Assembly: GCA_020725465.1 (NCBI GenBank)
Contig: DYEY01000024.1
Location: 1-64,000 of the forward strand
Length of the DNA stretch: 64,000 nucleotides
Source of the DNA: Dethiobacter sp.
GTDB taxonomy: Bacteria > Bacillota > Dethiobacteria > Dethiobacterales > Dethiobacteraceae
Direction: 5' to 3'
Under the pieces are notes generated by a model. It was given only the letters and a program-made list of their open reading frames with translations, ran no database searches and was not told where the DNA came from. The first letter of the stretch is position 1. Each line of letters begins with the position of its first letter. Positions 42,427-50,880 of the stretch are shown here, one piece after another. The position numbers and the translations under genes are program-made.

Positions 42427-43461
42427 ATGAGAGAACTGCGCAGCCTGCATGATGTTAAAGAGATGACTGTAAGCCCGGACAGGATACTGCACTCGGCCAC
42501 TCATGATGAGGTGACGGCGGGCGCCACCACCGATATTTATTTTATCAGGACGTTGGAGATATTGCGGGCGGCGGGCCGTGATTGTGCGGAAGTCACCGCG
42601 GAGATTTTTGCCAGTGATGCCGGTGTCATGTGCGGAACAGGGGAAGCGGTAAGGCTTCTTGCTCATAAGAAGGTGGAAGTGTATGCCCTGCCGGAGGGAG
42701 AGGAATTTGGCAGAAAAGAAGTGGTAATGCGGATTCACGGCCGCTACAGCGATTTTGGCATATATGAAACAGCAATTCTGGGCATACTGGCCAGTGCCAG
42801 CGGCTGGGCCCGTGCCGCCCGGCTCTGTAAGGAAACGGCCGGCGACAGGCTGGTTTTCTGTTTCGGCGCGCGTCACGTTCACCCGGCTGTGGCGCCGGTG
42901 ATGGAGAGGGCCGCCCTCGTCGGCGGCGCGGATGGTTGCAGTTGCATCCTGGGGGCCAAGCTGGCGGGGAGAAGGCCGGTGGGCACTGTACCGCACGCTG
43001 TGATACTGATAGTGGGGGATACGGTGGAGGTAGCCCTGACCTATGACCGGGTTATGCCGCCGGAAGATCCCCGCATAGTCCTGGTGGACACGTTTAAAGA
43101 CGAGGCGGAGGAAACCTTACGGGTCGCCCGGGCTTTAGGCGAGCGCCTTAACGGTGTGCGGCTTGACACGCCGGGCGAACGGGGCGGTGTTACCCCCGGC
43201 CTGGTGAGGGAAGTCAGGGCCCGCCTGAATCAGGAAGGGTTTAACCATGTAAAGATATTTGCCTCCGGCGGCATCACCCTGGAGCGGATGCCCGCTCTGA
43301 TCGAGGCGGGGGTAGACGCTTTCGGTGTGGGCAGTTTCATCTCCCGGGCCCCTGCCATTGACATGACCATGGATTTAAAGGAGATCGACGGCAAACCAAT
43401 TGCCAAGCGCGGCAGAATACCCGGCCTGACAGCAACGGCAAGGCTGCAAAGATACTTATAG
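42427..43461 (+). CDS. pncB: Nicotinate phosphoribosyltransferase
   Basis: Salvages nicotinate into NAD synthesis by making nicotinate mononucleotide. The 344-residue protein has the type II PRTase fold features: HDEVTAGATTDIYFIRT, GSFIxR-like IHGRYSDFGIYETAILG, GARHVHPAVAPVMERAALVGGADG, and the phosphate-binding end KIFASGGIT and GVGSFIS. ATG 42427 follows GGGGGGAT. It starts a likely two-gene unit with the sensor kinase 14 bases downstream. Close quinolinate PRTase homology makes the substrate less than certain. Confidence 0.85.
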   Translation: MRELRSLHDVKEMTVSPDRILHSATHDEVTAGATTDIYFIRTLEILRAAGRDCAEVTAEIFASDAGVMCGTGEAVRLLAHKKVEVYALPEGEEFGRKEVVMRIHGRYSDFGIYETAILGILASASGWARAARLCKETAGDRLVFCFGARHVHPAVAPVMERAALVGGADGCSCILGAKLAGRRPVGTVPHAVILIVGDTVEVALTYDRVMPPEDPRIVLVDTFKDEAEETLRVARALGERLNGVRLDTPGERGGVTPGLVREVRARLNQEGFNHVKIFASGGITLERMPALIEAGVDAFGVGSFISRAPAIDMTMDLKEIDGKPIAKRGRIPGLTATARLQRYL

Positions 43462-43475
43462 AGAGGGGTAACCGC

Positions 43476-45128
43476 ATGACTGCCAGCCACAGAGAGAGGG
43501 CAGATTTTTTCCTGCAGCTGCTTGCCGATTATATCCTGCTCAATGAGATCGCGGCGGGAGGTCTCAGCGCCCGTTACCTGCAAAAAATCGGCATAAAATA
43601 CGGACTGCGCCTCGAGGAGGCTTACCGCTGCAGGTGCCTGAAGCCGGATGAGAGACTTTCGCCGTCTCAGTTTGCTGATTTGGCCCATAACTTTATAAGG
43701 AGCCTGGGGGGAGACAACCAGGTAAACCGTAAAGACATGACGCAGGTTGTCCTGACTTGCCGTTCCTGTATTTTTGGCCTGATGACACTGAAGGTGCCGG
43801 ACCTTTGCAGTGTTTTAACCGGAATCCTGGGAGGCATTGCCGCCCGTAATTTCCCCTACTGCAAAGTAAACGTAACCAGGCAGCCGGCCGGTTCCGGCAG
43901 CCTGGATTTCTGCCGGCTGGTATTTTATCTGGCTGAAACGGAAGAGGCCAGGGCCGCGGAGGGAAGAGTGTACAGGAATGAACCCTCTTCTTACCTTCTT
44001 ACCCGGGAAGAGATAGTGGCGCTGGACGAATCGGTGCTGTCGGGAGGCTTTCTTTACAGTAAATTTGAGGATGGCATCAAAGGCCTCATATCGGTGCACC
44101 GTGAACTGGAATCGGAATATGACCACCTGCGCAATGAAATTTTTTCCGACCTGAAGCTTGGCGTTATCATTACCGATGAGCAGTGCCGGGTCACCTATTT
44201 AAACGGGGCGGCCAAAGAGCTGCTTAAGTCAGACGGTATCTCCCTGCCGCTTTCGCCTTTTCTTGAGCTGCTTGCCGGCTCACTGGCCACCGGGGCGCGC
44301 CTTAACCAAAAAGAACTGGCTGTAACCGCGGGCGCCCATACCCGTTATTTTTCTGTCAACGCCACACCTGTAAAACGCCGGGACGGTGAAGCCGGCGGCA
44401 CCATCAGTGTCTTTCAGGATATTACAGACAGGAAACTGCTGGAGAAAGAAATGCTGCAGATGGAAAAATTTGCGTTGGTAGCGGAACTGGCGGCAGGTAC
44501 CGCCCATGAAATCAGAAACCCCATGACCACACTCCGCGGTTTCCTGCAGCTGCTGGAGTCAGAATTTGCCCCGGGCAGCAAAGGGTATGAATACTGCAAG
44601 CTGATGATTGAAGAGATAGACCGGGCCAACTCCATTATCAAGGAATTTTTGCTTCTGACCAGGCCGGCTGCCCCCGCTCTCAGGGAAACTGACCTGCACC
44701 AGATATTGGATGATATCCTCCTGCTGGTGGAGAGCAAATGCCTGCTGCAAAACGTGGGCCTGGAAAAAGTCTATGCTCCCGCCCTGCCTCCTGTGAAAGG
44801 TGACCCTGTCCAGCTGAAACAGGTTTTTTTGAACCTGGCAACCAACGCCATCCAGGCCATGCCGCAGGGAGGTTCCCTTAACATTGCCACCACAGGGGGA
44901 AACGGTAAAATTTATATCAGGTTCCGGGACACCGGCCATGGTATAAGTCCCGGGAACGTGGAGAAAATTTTTCATCCCTTTTTTACAACCAAAGAACAGG
45001 GCACCGGCCTGGGACTGGCTGTTTCTTACCGGATTATAGATGCTCACGGCGGAAGAATCCTGGTTGACAGCACTCCCGGTGGCGGCTCTACTTTTACCGT
45101 GGAGCTGCCGGTGGCCGATGGCCACTGA
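43476..45128 (+). CDS. Soluble PAS-containing sensor histidine kinase, possible sporulation kinase
   Basis: A 550-residue kinase with no membrane segment. Residues 1-210 form a cysteine-rich region I do not recognise (RCRCLKP; CRSCIFGLM). A PAS domain follows near 220-330 (LGVIITDEQCRVTYLNGAAKELL), then the H-box AHEIRNP with phospho-accepting H344, and the ATPase N, G1 and G2 boxes (NLATNAIQAM, DTGHGIS, GTGLGLAVS). No response regulator is adjacent. Orphan soluble PAS kinases of this type often feed Spo0A in clostridia, and its spore-gene setting fits; this is inference. Confidence 0.88.
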   Translation: MTASHRERADFFLQLLADYILLNEIAAGGLSARYLQKIGIKYGLRLEEAYRCRCLKPDERLSPSQFADLAHNFIRSLGGDNQVNRKDMTQVVLTCRSCIFGLMTLKVPDLCSVLTGILGGIAARNFPYCKVNVTRQPAGSGSLDFCRLVFYLAETEEARAAEGRVYRNEPSSYLLTREEIVALDESVLSGGFLYSKFEDGIKGLISVHRELESEYDHLRNEIFSDLKLGVIITDEQCRVTYLNGAAKELLKSDGISLPLSPFLELLAGSLATGARLNQKELAVTAGAHTRYFSVNATPVKRRDGEAGGTISVFQDITDRKLLEKEMLQMEKFALVAELAAGTAHEIRNPMTTLRGFLQLLESEFAPGSKGYEYCKLMIEEIDRANSIIKEFLLLTRPAAPALRETDLHQILDDILLLVESKCLLQNVGLEKVYAPALPPVKGDPVQLKQVFLNLATNAIQAMPQGGSLNIATTGGNGKIYIRFRDTGHGISPGNVEKIFHPFFTTKEQGTGLGLAVSYRIIDAHGGRILVDSTPGGGSTFTVELPVADGH

Positions 45129-45130
45129 AG

Positions 45131-45160
45131 ACAAAAAAAGGCCGGAAGGCTTTTTTTGTT
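45131..45160 (+). terminator. Terminator of the kinase gene
   Basis: ACAAAAAAAGCC-type stem with GGCTTTTTTTGT around GGAA; can act in both directions. Confidence 0.82.
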
Positions 45161-45242
45161 GAACTTTTGCTGCGGCACCGGGTCCGCATATTTTTTGTCT
45201 TCCGGGAAATTCTAATTATTGCTGTTGGTGCCGGAGGTGTAA

Positions 45243-46085
45243 ATGGTGGGCAACAAAGCCGGCGGCTGCCTGGTTATTATCGGCGGTGCCGAAGATAAAA
45301 ACGGGGATTGCGTTATCCTGCGCGAGTTTGTGCGCCTTGCCGGCGGCAAAAAAGCAAGGCTGACCGTGCTTACAACCGCCAGCGAAAATCCCGGGGCTGG
45401 TGCTGAATACCGGCGGATTTTCCTTGACCTTGGTGCACAGGAGGCTGTGGTGCTGGCGGTGCGCCACCGGGTTGAGGCCTCGGACAAAAAGAGCCTGTCC
45501 GTAATCAGGGAAAGCAGCGGCATTTTTTTTACAGGCGGGGACCAGCTGCGCATAACGGGAATCCTGGGCGGCAGCGCGCTGGGGCTTGCCCTGCTGGAAT
45601 CATACCGGAAGGGTGCCGTAATGGCTGGTACCAGCGCCGGCGCCTCGGTGATGAGCGGGACAATGCTGGTGGGCGGAGGCAGCGATGAAACGCCGAAAAA
45701 GGAGATTATCAGGATGGCGCCGGGTCTGGGGTTGCTTCAGGATGCGGTTGTGGACCAGCATTTCGCACAGCGCGGCAGAATAGGGCGCCTGCTTGCGGTG
45801 GTCGCCCATAACCCTCACATTCTTGGGGTGGGCATTGATGAAGATACAGCGGTGGTGGTTTCCCCGCACCACCGCTTCCGGGTTATCGGGTCCGGCACCG
45901 TAACGGTAATAGACGGCAGAAATATAACTTACTCCAACGTATCCGAGTCCGGAATCGGCCAGGCGCTCACCCTGACCGGTGTCTGCCTGCACATCCTGGC
46001 GCCCGGGTACGGATTTGACCTATGGGAGAGAAAGGCCTGCCTGGAATGCCGCAAGGAGGAAAATCCGCCAGATGAGGATTATTGA
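45243..46085 (+). CDS. cphB: Cyanophycinase
   Basis: A serine exopeptidase that splits cyanophycin (poly-Asp-Arg) into beta-Asp-Arg dipeptides. The 280-residue protein starts LVIIGGAEDKNGD, has FFTGGDQLRI and the nucleophile elbow GTSAGASVM with S131, and DQHFAQRGRIGRL, all typical. ATG 45243 has GGAGGTG upstream. It overlaps cphA by 14 bases, forming the usual cphB-cphA pair. A promoter was not clear in the 80-base gap after the terminator. Confidence 0.95.
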   Translation: MVGNKAGGCLVIIGGAEDKNGDCVILREFVRLAGGKKARLTVLTTASENPGAGAEYRRIFLDLGAQEAVVLAVRHRVEASDKKSLSVIRESSGIFFTGGDQLRITGILGGSALGLALLESYRKGAVMAGTSAGASVMSGTMLVGGGSDETPKKEIIRMAPGLGLLQDAVVDQHFAQRGRIGRLLAVVAHNPHILGVGIDEDTAVVVSPHHRFRVIGSGTVTVIDGRNITYSNVSESGIGQALTLTGVCLHILAPGYGFDLWERKACLECRKEENPPDEDY

Positions 46086-48771
46086 TATTGTTTTTCTGGA
46101 GGGCCGGAATATTTACAGCCACCGGCCTGTAATCAGGATACGCCTTGACCCGGGCCGGTGGCGTGATTTCCGTACCAGCCAAAACCCGCAGCTGGTTGAA
46201 AAACTGCTCCGGCTCATGCCCGGCCTTGCGGATCACCACTGTTCCCGCGGGCGACCCGGCGGGTTTTTGGAACGGCTGGCTGAAGGCACCTATCCCGGTC
46301 ACGTGGTGGAACACGTGTTCCTGGAGCTTCAGGAAAGAGCAGGCCTTGGCACAACTTATGGTAAAACTGTTTCCGCCCCCGGCGGACAGGTAGACATAAT
46401 ATGTCAGTACCGCTGCCGCGAAGCAGCGGAATATTTGGCGGGTGCAGCAGTTAACCTGGTCAGTTCGGTGTTGGCAGGAGGCGGGCAAGACCCCGGTGAA
46501 TTGGTGGAGCAGGCCAAAAAACTGGCCGACTTTTATATGCCGGGTCCCAGTACCAACTCTATACTAAAGGCAGCCCGTCGTCGCGGCATACCGGTTACCC
46601 TGCTTGAGGCGGGCACCAGCTTGTACCGTCTTGGCAACGGCAGGTATCAAAAACGCATTGAAGCCAGCATTTCGGAAAATACCGGGAGCATAGCTGTGGA
46701 CATAGCATGCAGCAAGCAACTGACAAAGAAACTGCTGCGCCTGCAGGGCTTGCCCGTCCCCTGCGGCGGATTGGCGGCAACGGAGGAAGAGGCGGTGAAA
46801 ATCGCCTCTGAACTGGGCTTTCCTGTTGTGCTGAAGCCGGAAAAAGGTAACCAGGGCAGGGGGGTTTCCCTGAACATCAACAGTGAGCAGGAGCTGAAGC
46901 CGGCCTTTAAACAGGCAGCCGCTTTCGGTGGTGGCGTGCTTGTGGAAAAATTTCTGCATGGCCGGAACTACCGCCTGCTGGTGATAAACAATGAGCTGGT
47001 TGCGGCGGCGGAAAGGATCCCGGCCCATGTTATCGGTGACGGTTTCCGGACGGTCAGTGAATTAATCGAGAAGGCCAACCGGGACCCGTTGCGCGGGGTT
47101 GGCCATGAGAAGCCGCTGACCAAAATACTGGTGGACGAAATTACCGGCATGGTTCTCGGTAAGCAGGGGCTGACGCCGGAAAGTGTGGTTGCGCCCGGCC
47201 GGACCGTTTACCTGCGCGAAAGCGCCAACCTTTCCACCGGCGGTATCGCCTGTGATGTGACGGAGTGGGTGCACCCGCTACAGGCGGAGCTGGCTGTTAT
47301 GGCCGCCAGGATAGTAGGCCTTGATATTGCCGGTGTCGACCTGGTGATGGCGGATATTGCACAGGCGCCCGAGGGACAGAATGGTGGGATTATTGAGGTT
47401 AATGCCGCTCCCGGCCTGCGGATGCACCTTTTCCCCAGCCAGGGCAGGGGCCGGGAGGTGGGAGAAAAAATTGTGGAGATGCTTTTCCCACCCTCACTTC
47501 CCTGCCGGATGCCGGTCATCAGTGTTACCGGGACCAACGGTAAGACTACCACCACCCGTATGATAGAGTACGTGCTGCGCCACCAGGGCTGCTTTACCGG
47601 CATGTGCTGCACAGACGGCGTTTATATCGGGGGAAAAAAGACAAGGAGCGGCGACTTTACCGGACCGGTCGGGGCGGAATGTGTTCTCGGCCACCCCCAG
47701 GTGGAAGCGGCTGTCCTGGAGACGGCGCGGGGAGGGATAATCCGCCGCGGGCTGGGCTACGACCGCGCGGACGTGGCGGTGGTCACCAATATCCGCGACG
47801 ACCACCTGGGGCAGGACGGCATCGAAACCCTGGATGATCTTTTCCATGTCAAAAGCCTGGTGGCGGAGGCGGTTTATCCCGGTGGAGCGGCGGTGCTCAA
47901 CGCTGACGACTCACTGGTCTGCGAGTTGTCCAGCCGTGTACACGCAGAAAAAATTTATACCAGCATGAAAAACGAGAATATCGTGGTGCGCAGGCACCTG
48001 GGCGCCGGCGGCAGGGCTGTTTTTATCCGTCGCGGCACTGTACTGGCAGCCCAGGGCTACCGTACCGTTATCGTGGGGCGGGTCAGGGATTTTCCCGTTA
48101 CTTTGGGTGGGAAGGCCAACCATCTGGCGGAAAACCTGCTTTTGGCCCTGGCAGCCTGTTGGGGCCACGGTATCCCGCCGCGGCAGGCCGGCTTCTTCCT
48201 GCGCAGATTCGGGGAAGACCCGCAAGATAACCCGGGCCGCGCCAACCTGTTTTACCTCGGAGGATACCGGGTGCTGGTCGATTATGGCCACAACCCCGAC
48301 GGGTTTGTCAAAACCGGCGAGTTGGCGCGCAAACTGAGGCCGCGCCGGATTATCGCGGTAATCGGCATACCGGGTGACAGGGAGGACAGGCTGGCCATCG
48401 AAGCAGGCCGGGCGGCGGGCGCCTGCTTTGATGTGCTGGTGATAAAGGAGGATGACGACCTCCGGGGCAGAAAGTCTGGTGAAGTGGCGCGGCTTCTGTT
48501 CAGGGGTGCTGTGGAGTCAGGGTTTCCCGTGGGGAGAATAACTGTAATCAGCGATGAAAGTGAAGCGGTAAAAAGAGCTTTGGATATGGCTGTCCAGCGC
48601 GACCTGGTGGTGATATTTTACGAAAAGTTGGACAGAGTGCTGGCAGAATTGAAGAGGCGCGGGGCGGCAGGCGTAAGGACCGGTGCTGCCTGCCCGGACG
48701 CCGGGTGTGAAAAAATTGATGGGCCGGCCTCCGGCAATTATGCAGGAATTACCGTTGAAGGAGGCGAATAA
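46072..48771 (+). CDS. cphA: Cyanophycin synthetase
   Basis: Polymerises aspartate and arginine into the nitrogen reserve cyanophycin without ribosomes. The 899-residue protein has the N-terminal domain (residues 1-160), an ATP-grasp domain (about 205-480: GLPVPCGGLAATEEEAVKIASELG, LKPEKGNQGRGV) and a Mur-ligase-like domain with GTNGKTTTTRM near 486 and DYGHNPDGF near 740. ATG 46072 has AAGGAGG 12 bases upstream, inside the cphB end. The C-terminal ~30 residues are atypical. Bacterial spore-formers such as clostridia use cyanophycin in sporulating cells, consistent with the setting. Confidence 0.95.
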   Translation: MRIIDIVFLEGRNIYSHRPVIRIRLDPGRWRDFRTSQNPQLVEKLLRLMPGLADHHCSRGRPGGFLERLAEGTYPGHVVEHVFLELQERAGLGTTYGKTVSAPGGQVDIICQYRCREAAEYLAGAAVNLVSSVLAGGGQDPGELVEQAKKLADFYMPGPSTNSILKAARRRGIPVTLLEAGTSLYRLGNGRYQKRIEASISENTGSIAVDIACSKQLTKKLLRLQGLPVPCGGLAATEEEAVKIASELGFPVVLKPEKGNQGRGVSLNINSEQELKPAFKQAAAFGGGVLVEKFLHGRNYRLLVINNELVAAAERIPAHVIGDGFRTVSELIEKANRDPLRGVGHEKPLTKILVDEITGMVLGKQGLTPESVVAPGRTVYLRESANLSTGGIACDVTEWVHPLQAELAVMAARIVGLDIAGVDLVMADIAQAPEGQNGGIIEVNAAPGLRMHLFPSQGRGREVGEKIVEMLFPPSLPCRMPVISVTGTNGKTTTTRMIEYVLRHQGCFTGMCCTDGVYIGGKKTRSGDFTGPVGAECVLGHPQVEAAVLETARGGIIRRGLGYDRADVAVVTNIRDDHLGQDGIETLDDLFHVKSLVAEAVYPGGAAVLNADDSLVCELSSRVHAEKIYTSMKNENIVVRRHLGAGGRAVFIRRGTVLAAQGYRTVIVGRVRDFPVTLGGKANHLAENLLLALAACWGHGIPPRQAGFFLRRFGEDPQDNPGRANLFYLGGYRVLVDYGHNPDGFVKTGELARKLRPRRIIAVIGIPGDREDRLAIEAGRAAGACFDVLVIKEDDDLRGRKSGEVARLLFRGAVESGFPVGRITVISDESEAVKRALDMAVQRDLVVIFYEKLDRVLAELKRRGAAGVRTGAACPDAGCEKIDGPASGNYAGITVEGGE

Positions 48772-48801
48772 AGCGCTTATTGCCTCCAGAGGCGGGTTGT
48801 T

Positions 48802-49680
48802 ATGTGCATAACGGAGCAAGCATACGCTAAAATTAACCTTTACCTCGGCATTAAAGGCAGGCGGCCCGATGGCTACCACGAAATAGAAACAGTTTTTCAG
48901 TCCCTTTCCCTGCATGATACGCTGAGGTTTGAGAAAGCCGCCAAGGGCGGCCTTTCACTGTCTGTGAGCGGTCCGAACCTCCCCGGCGGCCCGGACAATC
49001 TGGCCTGGCGGGCCGCGGTGGCTTTGCGGGAGCACTGTGGTGTAACAGCGGGCGTCAAAATCCACCTGATCAAAAAAATACCGGTGGCTGCCGGGCTTGG
49101 CGGAGGCAGCAGCGACGCTGCGGCTGTGTTAAGAGGCCTTTGCCGTCTTTGGCGGCTGCCGGTGAAGACAGACGTGCTGTATCGCCTGGCAGGGGAGCTG
49201 GGTTCTGACGTGCCTTTCTGCCTTGAAGGCGGGACCGCCCTGGGACTGGGCAGGGGAGAAGTGCTGGAAAGGCTTGATCCGCTGCCCCCGTTTTTTGTGG
49301 TGTTGGCCAATCCCGGCTTCCACCTGTCTGCTGCCGCTGTCTATTCCCTTTATAACCCTGACGGTGACATTTTGCAGCCCGGCATTGCAGCAATGCTTCT
49401 CGCCATTAAACGGGGTGACCGGGAGGCAATAGCCAGGCTGCTTTTTAACAGTCTGGAGGGGCCGGCCTTCAGGCTACAGCCCGGCCTGATCGGCTTAAAA
49501 GAAAAAATGGCTGCCGCGGGGGCGGCACTTATGAGCGGAAGCGGACCTACCGTATTCGCCCTCTTTCCGGAGAGAAGGGAAGCGCAACAACTTTTCAGGG
49601 AGCTGAGGGGAAGGGGAATCAGCGCCTGGCTGGCTAAAACCCGGCCCGGCGCCCTACTGGAGGTACAGGCACATGTATGA
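48802..49680 (+). CDS. ispE: 4-diphosphocytidyl-2-C-methyl-D-erythritol kinase
   Basis: The fourth enzyme of the non-mevalonate isoprenoid route. The 292-residue GHMP kinase has AYAKINLYLGIKGRRPDGYHEIETVFQS-type opening, the ATP motif PVAAGLGGGSSDAAAV and the C-terminal SGSGPTVFALF. ATG 48802 follows GGCGGG. In Bacillus ispE precedes purR, yabJ and spoVG; here a nucleotidyltransferase takes their place, overlapping by 8 bases. Confidence 0.96.
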   Translation: MCITEQAYAKINLYLGIKGRRPDGYHEIETVFQSLSLHDTLRFEKAAKGGLSLSVSGPNLPGGPDNLAWRAAVALREHCGVTAGVKIHLIKKIPVAAGLGGGSSDAAAVLRGLCRLWRLPVKTDVLYRLAGELGSDVPFCLEGGTALGLGRGEVLERLDPLPPFFVVLANPGFHLSAAAVYSLYNPDGDILQPGIAAMLLAIKRGDREAIARLLFNSLEGPAFRLQPGLIGLKEKMAAAGAALMSGSGPTVFALFPERREAQQLFRELRGRGISAWLAKTRPGALLEVQAHV

Positions 49681-50425
49681 TGTGGTGGTCCTGGCAGGCA
49701 CGGGCAAACCAGGTGAACTGACCAGGAGCGAAGGGGTGGACAACAAAGCTTTTATCCGGGTCAGCGGTAAAACCCTGCTCGCTTATACTCTGGAAGCGTT
49801 GCGTTCGTCACCTCTGACCGGCCGGATTGTGGTGGTGGGTCCGAAGGCCGGGCTCATGCCGCTGGCCGCAGCCTTTGGGTTTACACCGGTTGAGGAAAAA
49901 GGGAGCCTTCCCCTGAATATCCTGGCCGGATTCCATGCCCTGGCCCCCAGCCGGCACTTCCTCCTGGTGTCGGCGGACATACCTTTTCTTACCGGTGAAG
50001 CGCTGGAAGATTTCCTGTCCCGCTGCCAGCCGTTTGACCGGGACTTCTACTATCCCATCGTGGCCAGGGCTGACGTTGAGAAAAGCTTTCCCGGCACGAA
50101 AAGGACTTATGTCCGCCTCAGAGAAGGGGTTTTCACCGGTGGCAATCTTTTCCTGGTTAACCCCGCGGTGGTGGAAGAGGGTGTGGCGCGCTTTGACAGG
50201 TTTTTTGAACTGCGCAAAAGCCCGCTTAAGCTCCTGGCGGCGCTTGGTCCCGTCTTTGTGATCAAATTCCTGTGCCGGGTTCTGGCCATCAGCGAGCTGG
50301 AGAAAAAAATCCCTTTGCTGCTTGGGATTTCCGGCAAGGCGGTCATAACTCCCTATGCCGGAATCGGCACTGATGTTGATAAACCAAGCGACCTGGAACT
50401 GATTCGGGCCCGGTTCAAACTGTAA
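49673..50425 (+). CDS. MobA/GlmU-like nucleotidyltransferase, substrate unknown
   Basis: A 250-residue protein with a Rossmann-like nucleotidyltransferase N-terminus: VVVLAGTGKPGEL in place of the usual LAAGxGxRM, then DNKAFIRVSGKTLLAYTLEAL and LLVSADIPFLTGEAL carrying a metal-binding aspartate. The glycine loop is degenerate, with GTGKPGELTRSEG. The C-terminus ends IGTDVDKPSDLELIRARF. It overlaps ispE and precedes spoVG, where Bacillus has purR-yabJ. It may activate a sugar or polyol phosphate. Confidence 0.75.
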   Translation: MYDVVVLAGTGKPGELTRSEGVDNKAFIRVSGKTLLAYTLEALRSSPLTGRIVVVGPKAGLMPLAAAFGFTPVEEKGSLPLNILAGFHALAPSRHFLLVSADIPFLTGEALEDFLSRCQPFDRDFYYPIVARADVEKSFPGTKRTYVRLREGVFTGGNLFLVNPAVVEEGVARFDRFFELRKSPLKLLAALGPVFVIKFLCRVLAISELEKKIPLLLGISGKAVITPYAGIGTDVDKPSDLELIRARFKL

Positions 50426-50454
50426 CTATAAGATTTCTTTATCCCCTCCCTTTA

Positions 50455-50482
50455 GCAGGAATTTTCCGACTTGTGTAGAAAT
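50455..50482 (+). promoter_or_regulatory. Sigma-H-type promoter of spoVG
   Basis: GCAGGA (50455-50460) and GAAAT (50478-50482) separated by 17 bases resemble the sigma-H promoter of Bacillus spoVG as I recall it. The inverted repeat CTTGTG/CACAAG (50470-50475, 50485-50490) overlaps the -10 and could be an operator. Confidence 0.5.
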
Positions 50483-50524
50483 ATCACAAGTGCCAGCTAA
50501 CGTAACGGGAAAGGCGGTGAGAAC

Positions 50525-50800
50525 ATGAGAGTTACCGACGTCAGAATCAGAAAGATGAACTATGACGGTAAAATGAAAGCCATAGTTTCCATCACGCTGG
50601 ACGAGCAGTTTGTAGTCCATGATGTGCGTGTAATTGAAGGAAACAACGGGCTGTTTGTCGCCATGCCCAGCAAACGGACACCGGACGGCGAATTTAAGGA
50701 TATCGCCCACCCGATTACTTCTGCGACACGTGAAATTATCCAGTCAGCCGTATTGGCCGCATACACCATGGAGCTGGAGAAAGAATTGGTCGGTGCATAA
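50525..50800 (+). CDS. spoVG: Septation and sporulation regulator SpoVG
   Basis: A 91-residue nucleic-acid-binding regulator affecting asymmetric septation and, in other Firmicutes, virulence and capsule genes. [20 protein letters not shown] and [20 protein letters not shown] are nearly identical to the Bacillus protein. ATG 50525 has AAAGGCGGTG upstream. It is a single-gene unit between a sigma-H-like promoter and a strong terminator, directly before glmU as in Bacillus. Confidence 0.97.
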   Translation: MRVTDVRIRKMNYDGKMKAIVSITLDEQFVVHDVRVIEGNNGLFVAMPSKRTPDGEFKDIAHPITSATREIIQSAVLAAYTMELEKELVGA

Positions 50801-50827
50801 AAAGGGAGCAGTTGCTCCCTTTTTTTA
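50799..50827 (+). terminator. Terminator of spoVG
   Basis: AAAGGGAGCA and TGCTCCCTTT form a perfect 10-bp stem with a GT loop, then T6. Confidence 0.92.
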
Positions 50828-50880
50828 TTTTTTATACAATGGAGGGGGATACTTGTTTTAACGAAAGCGAGGTTGGTCTG

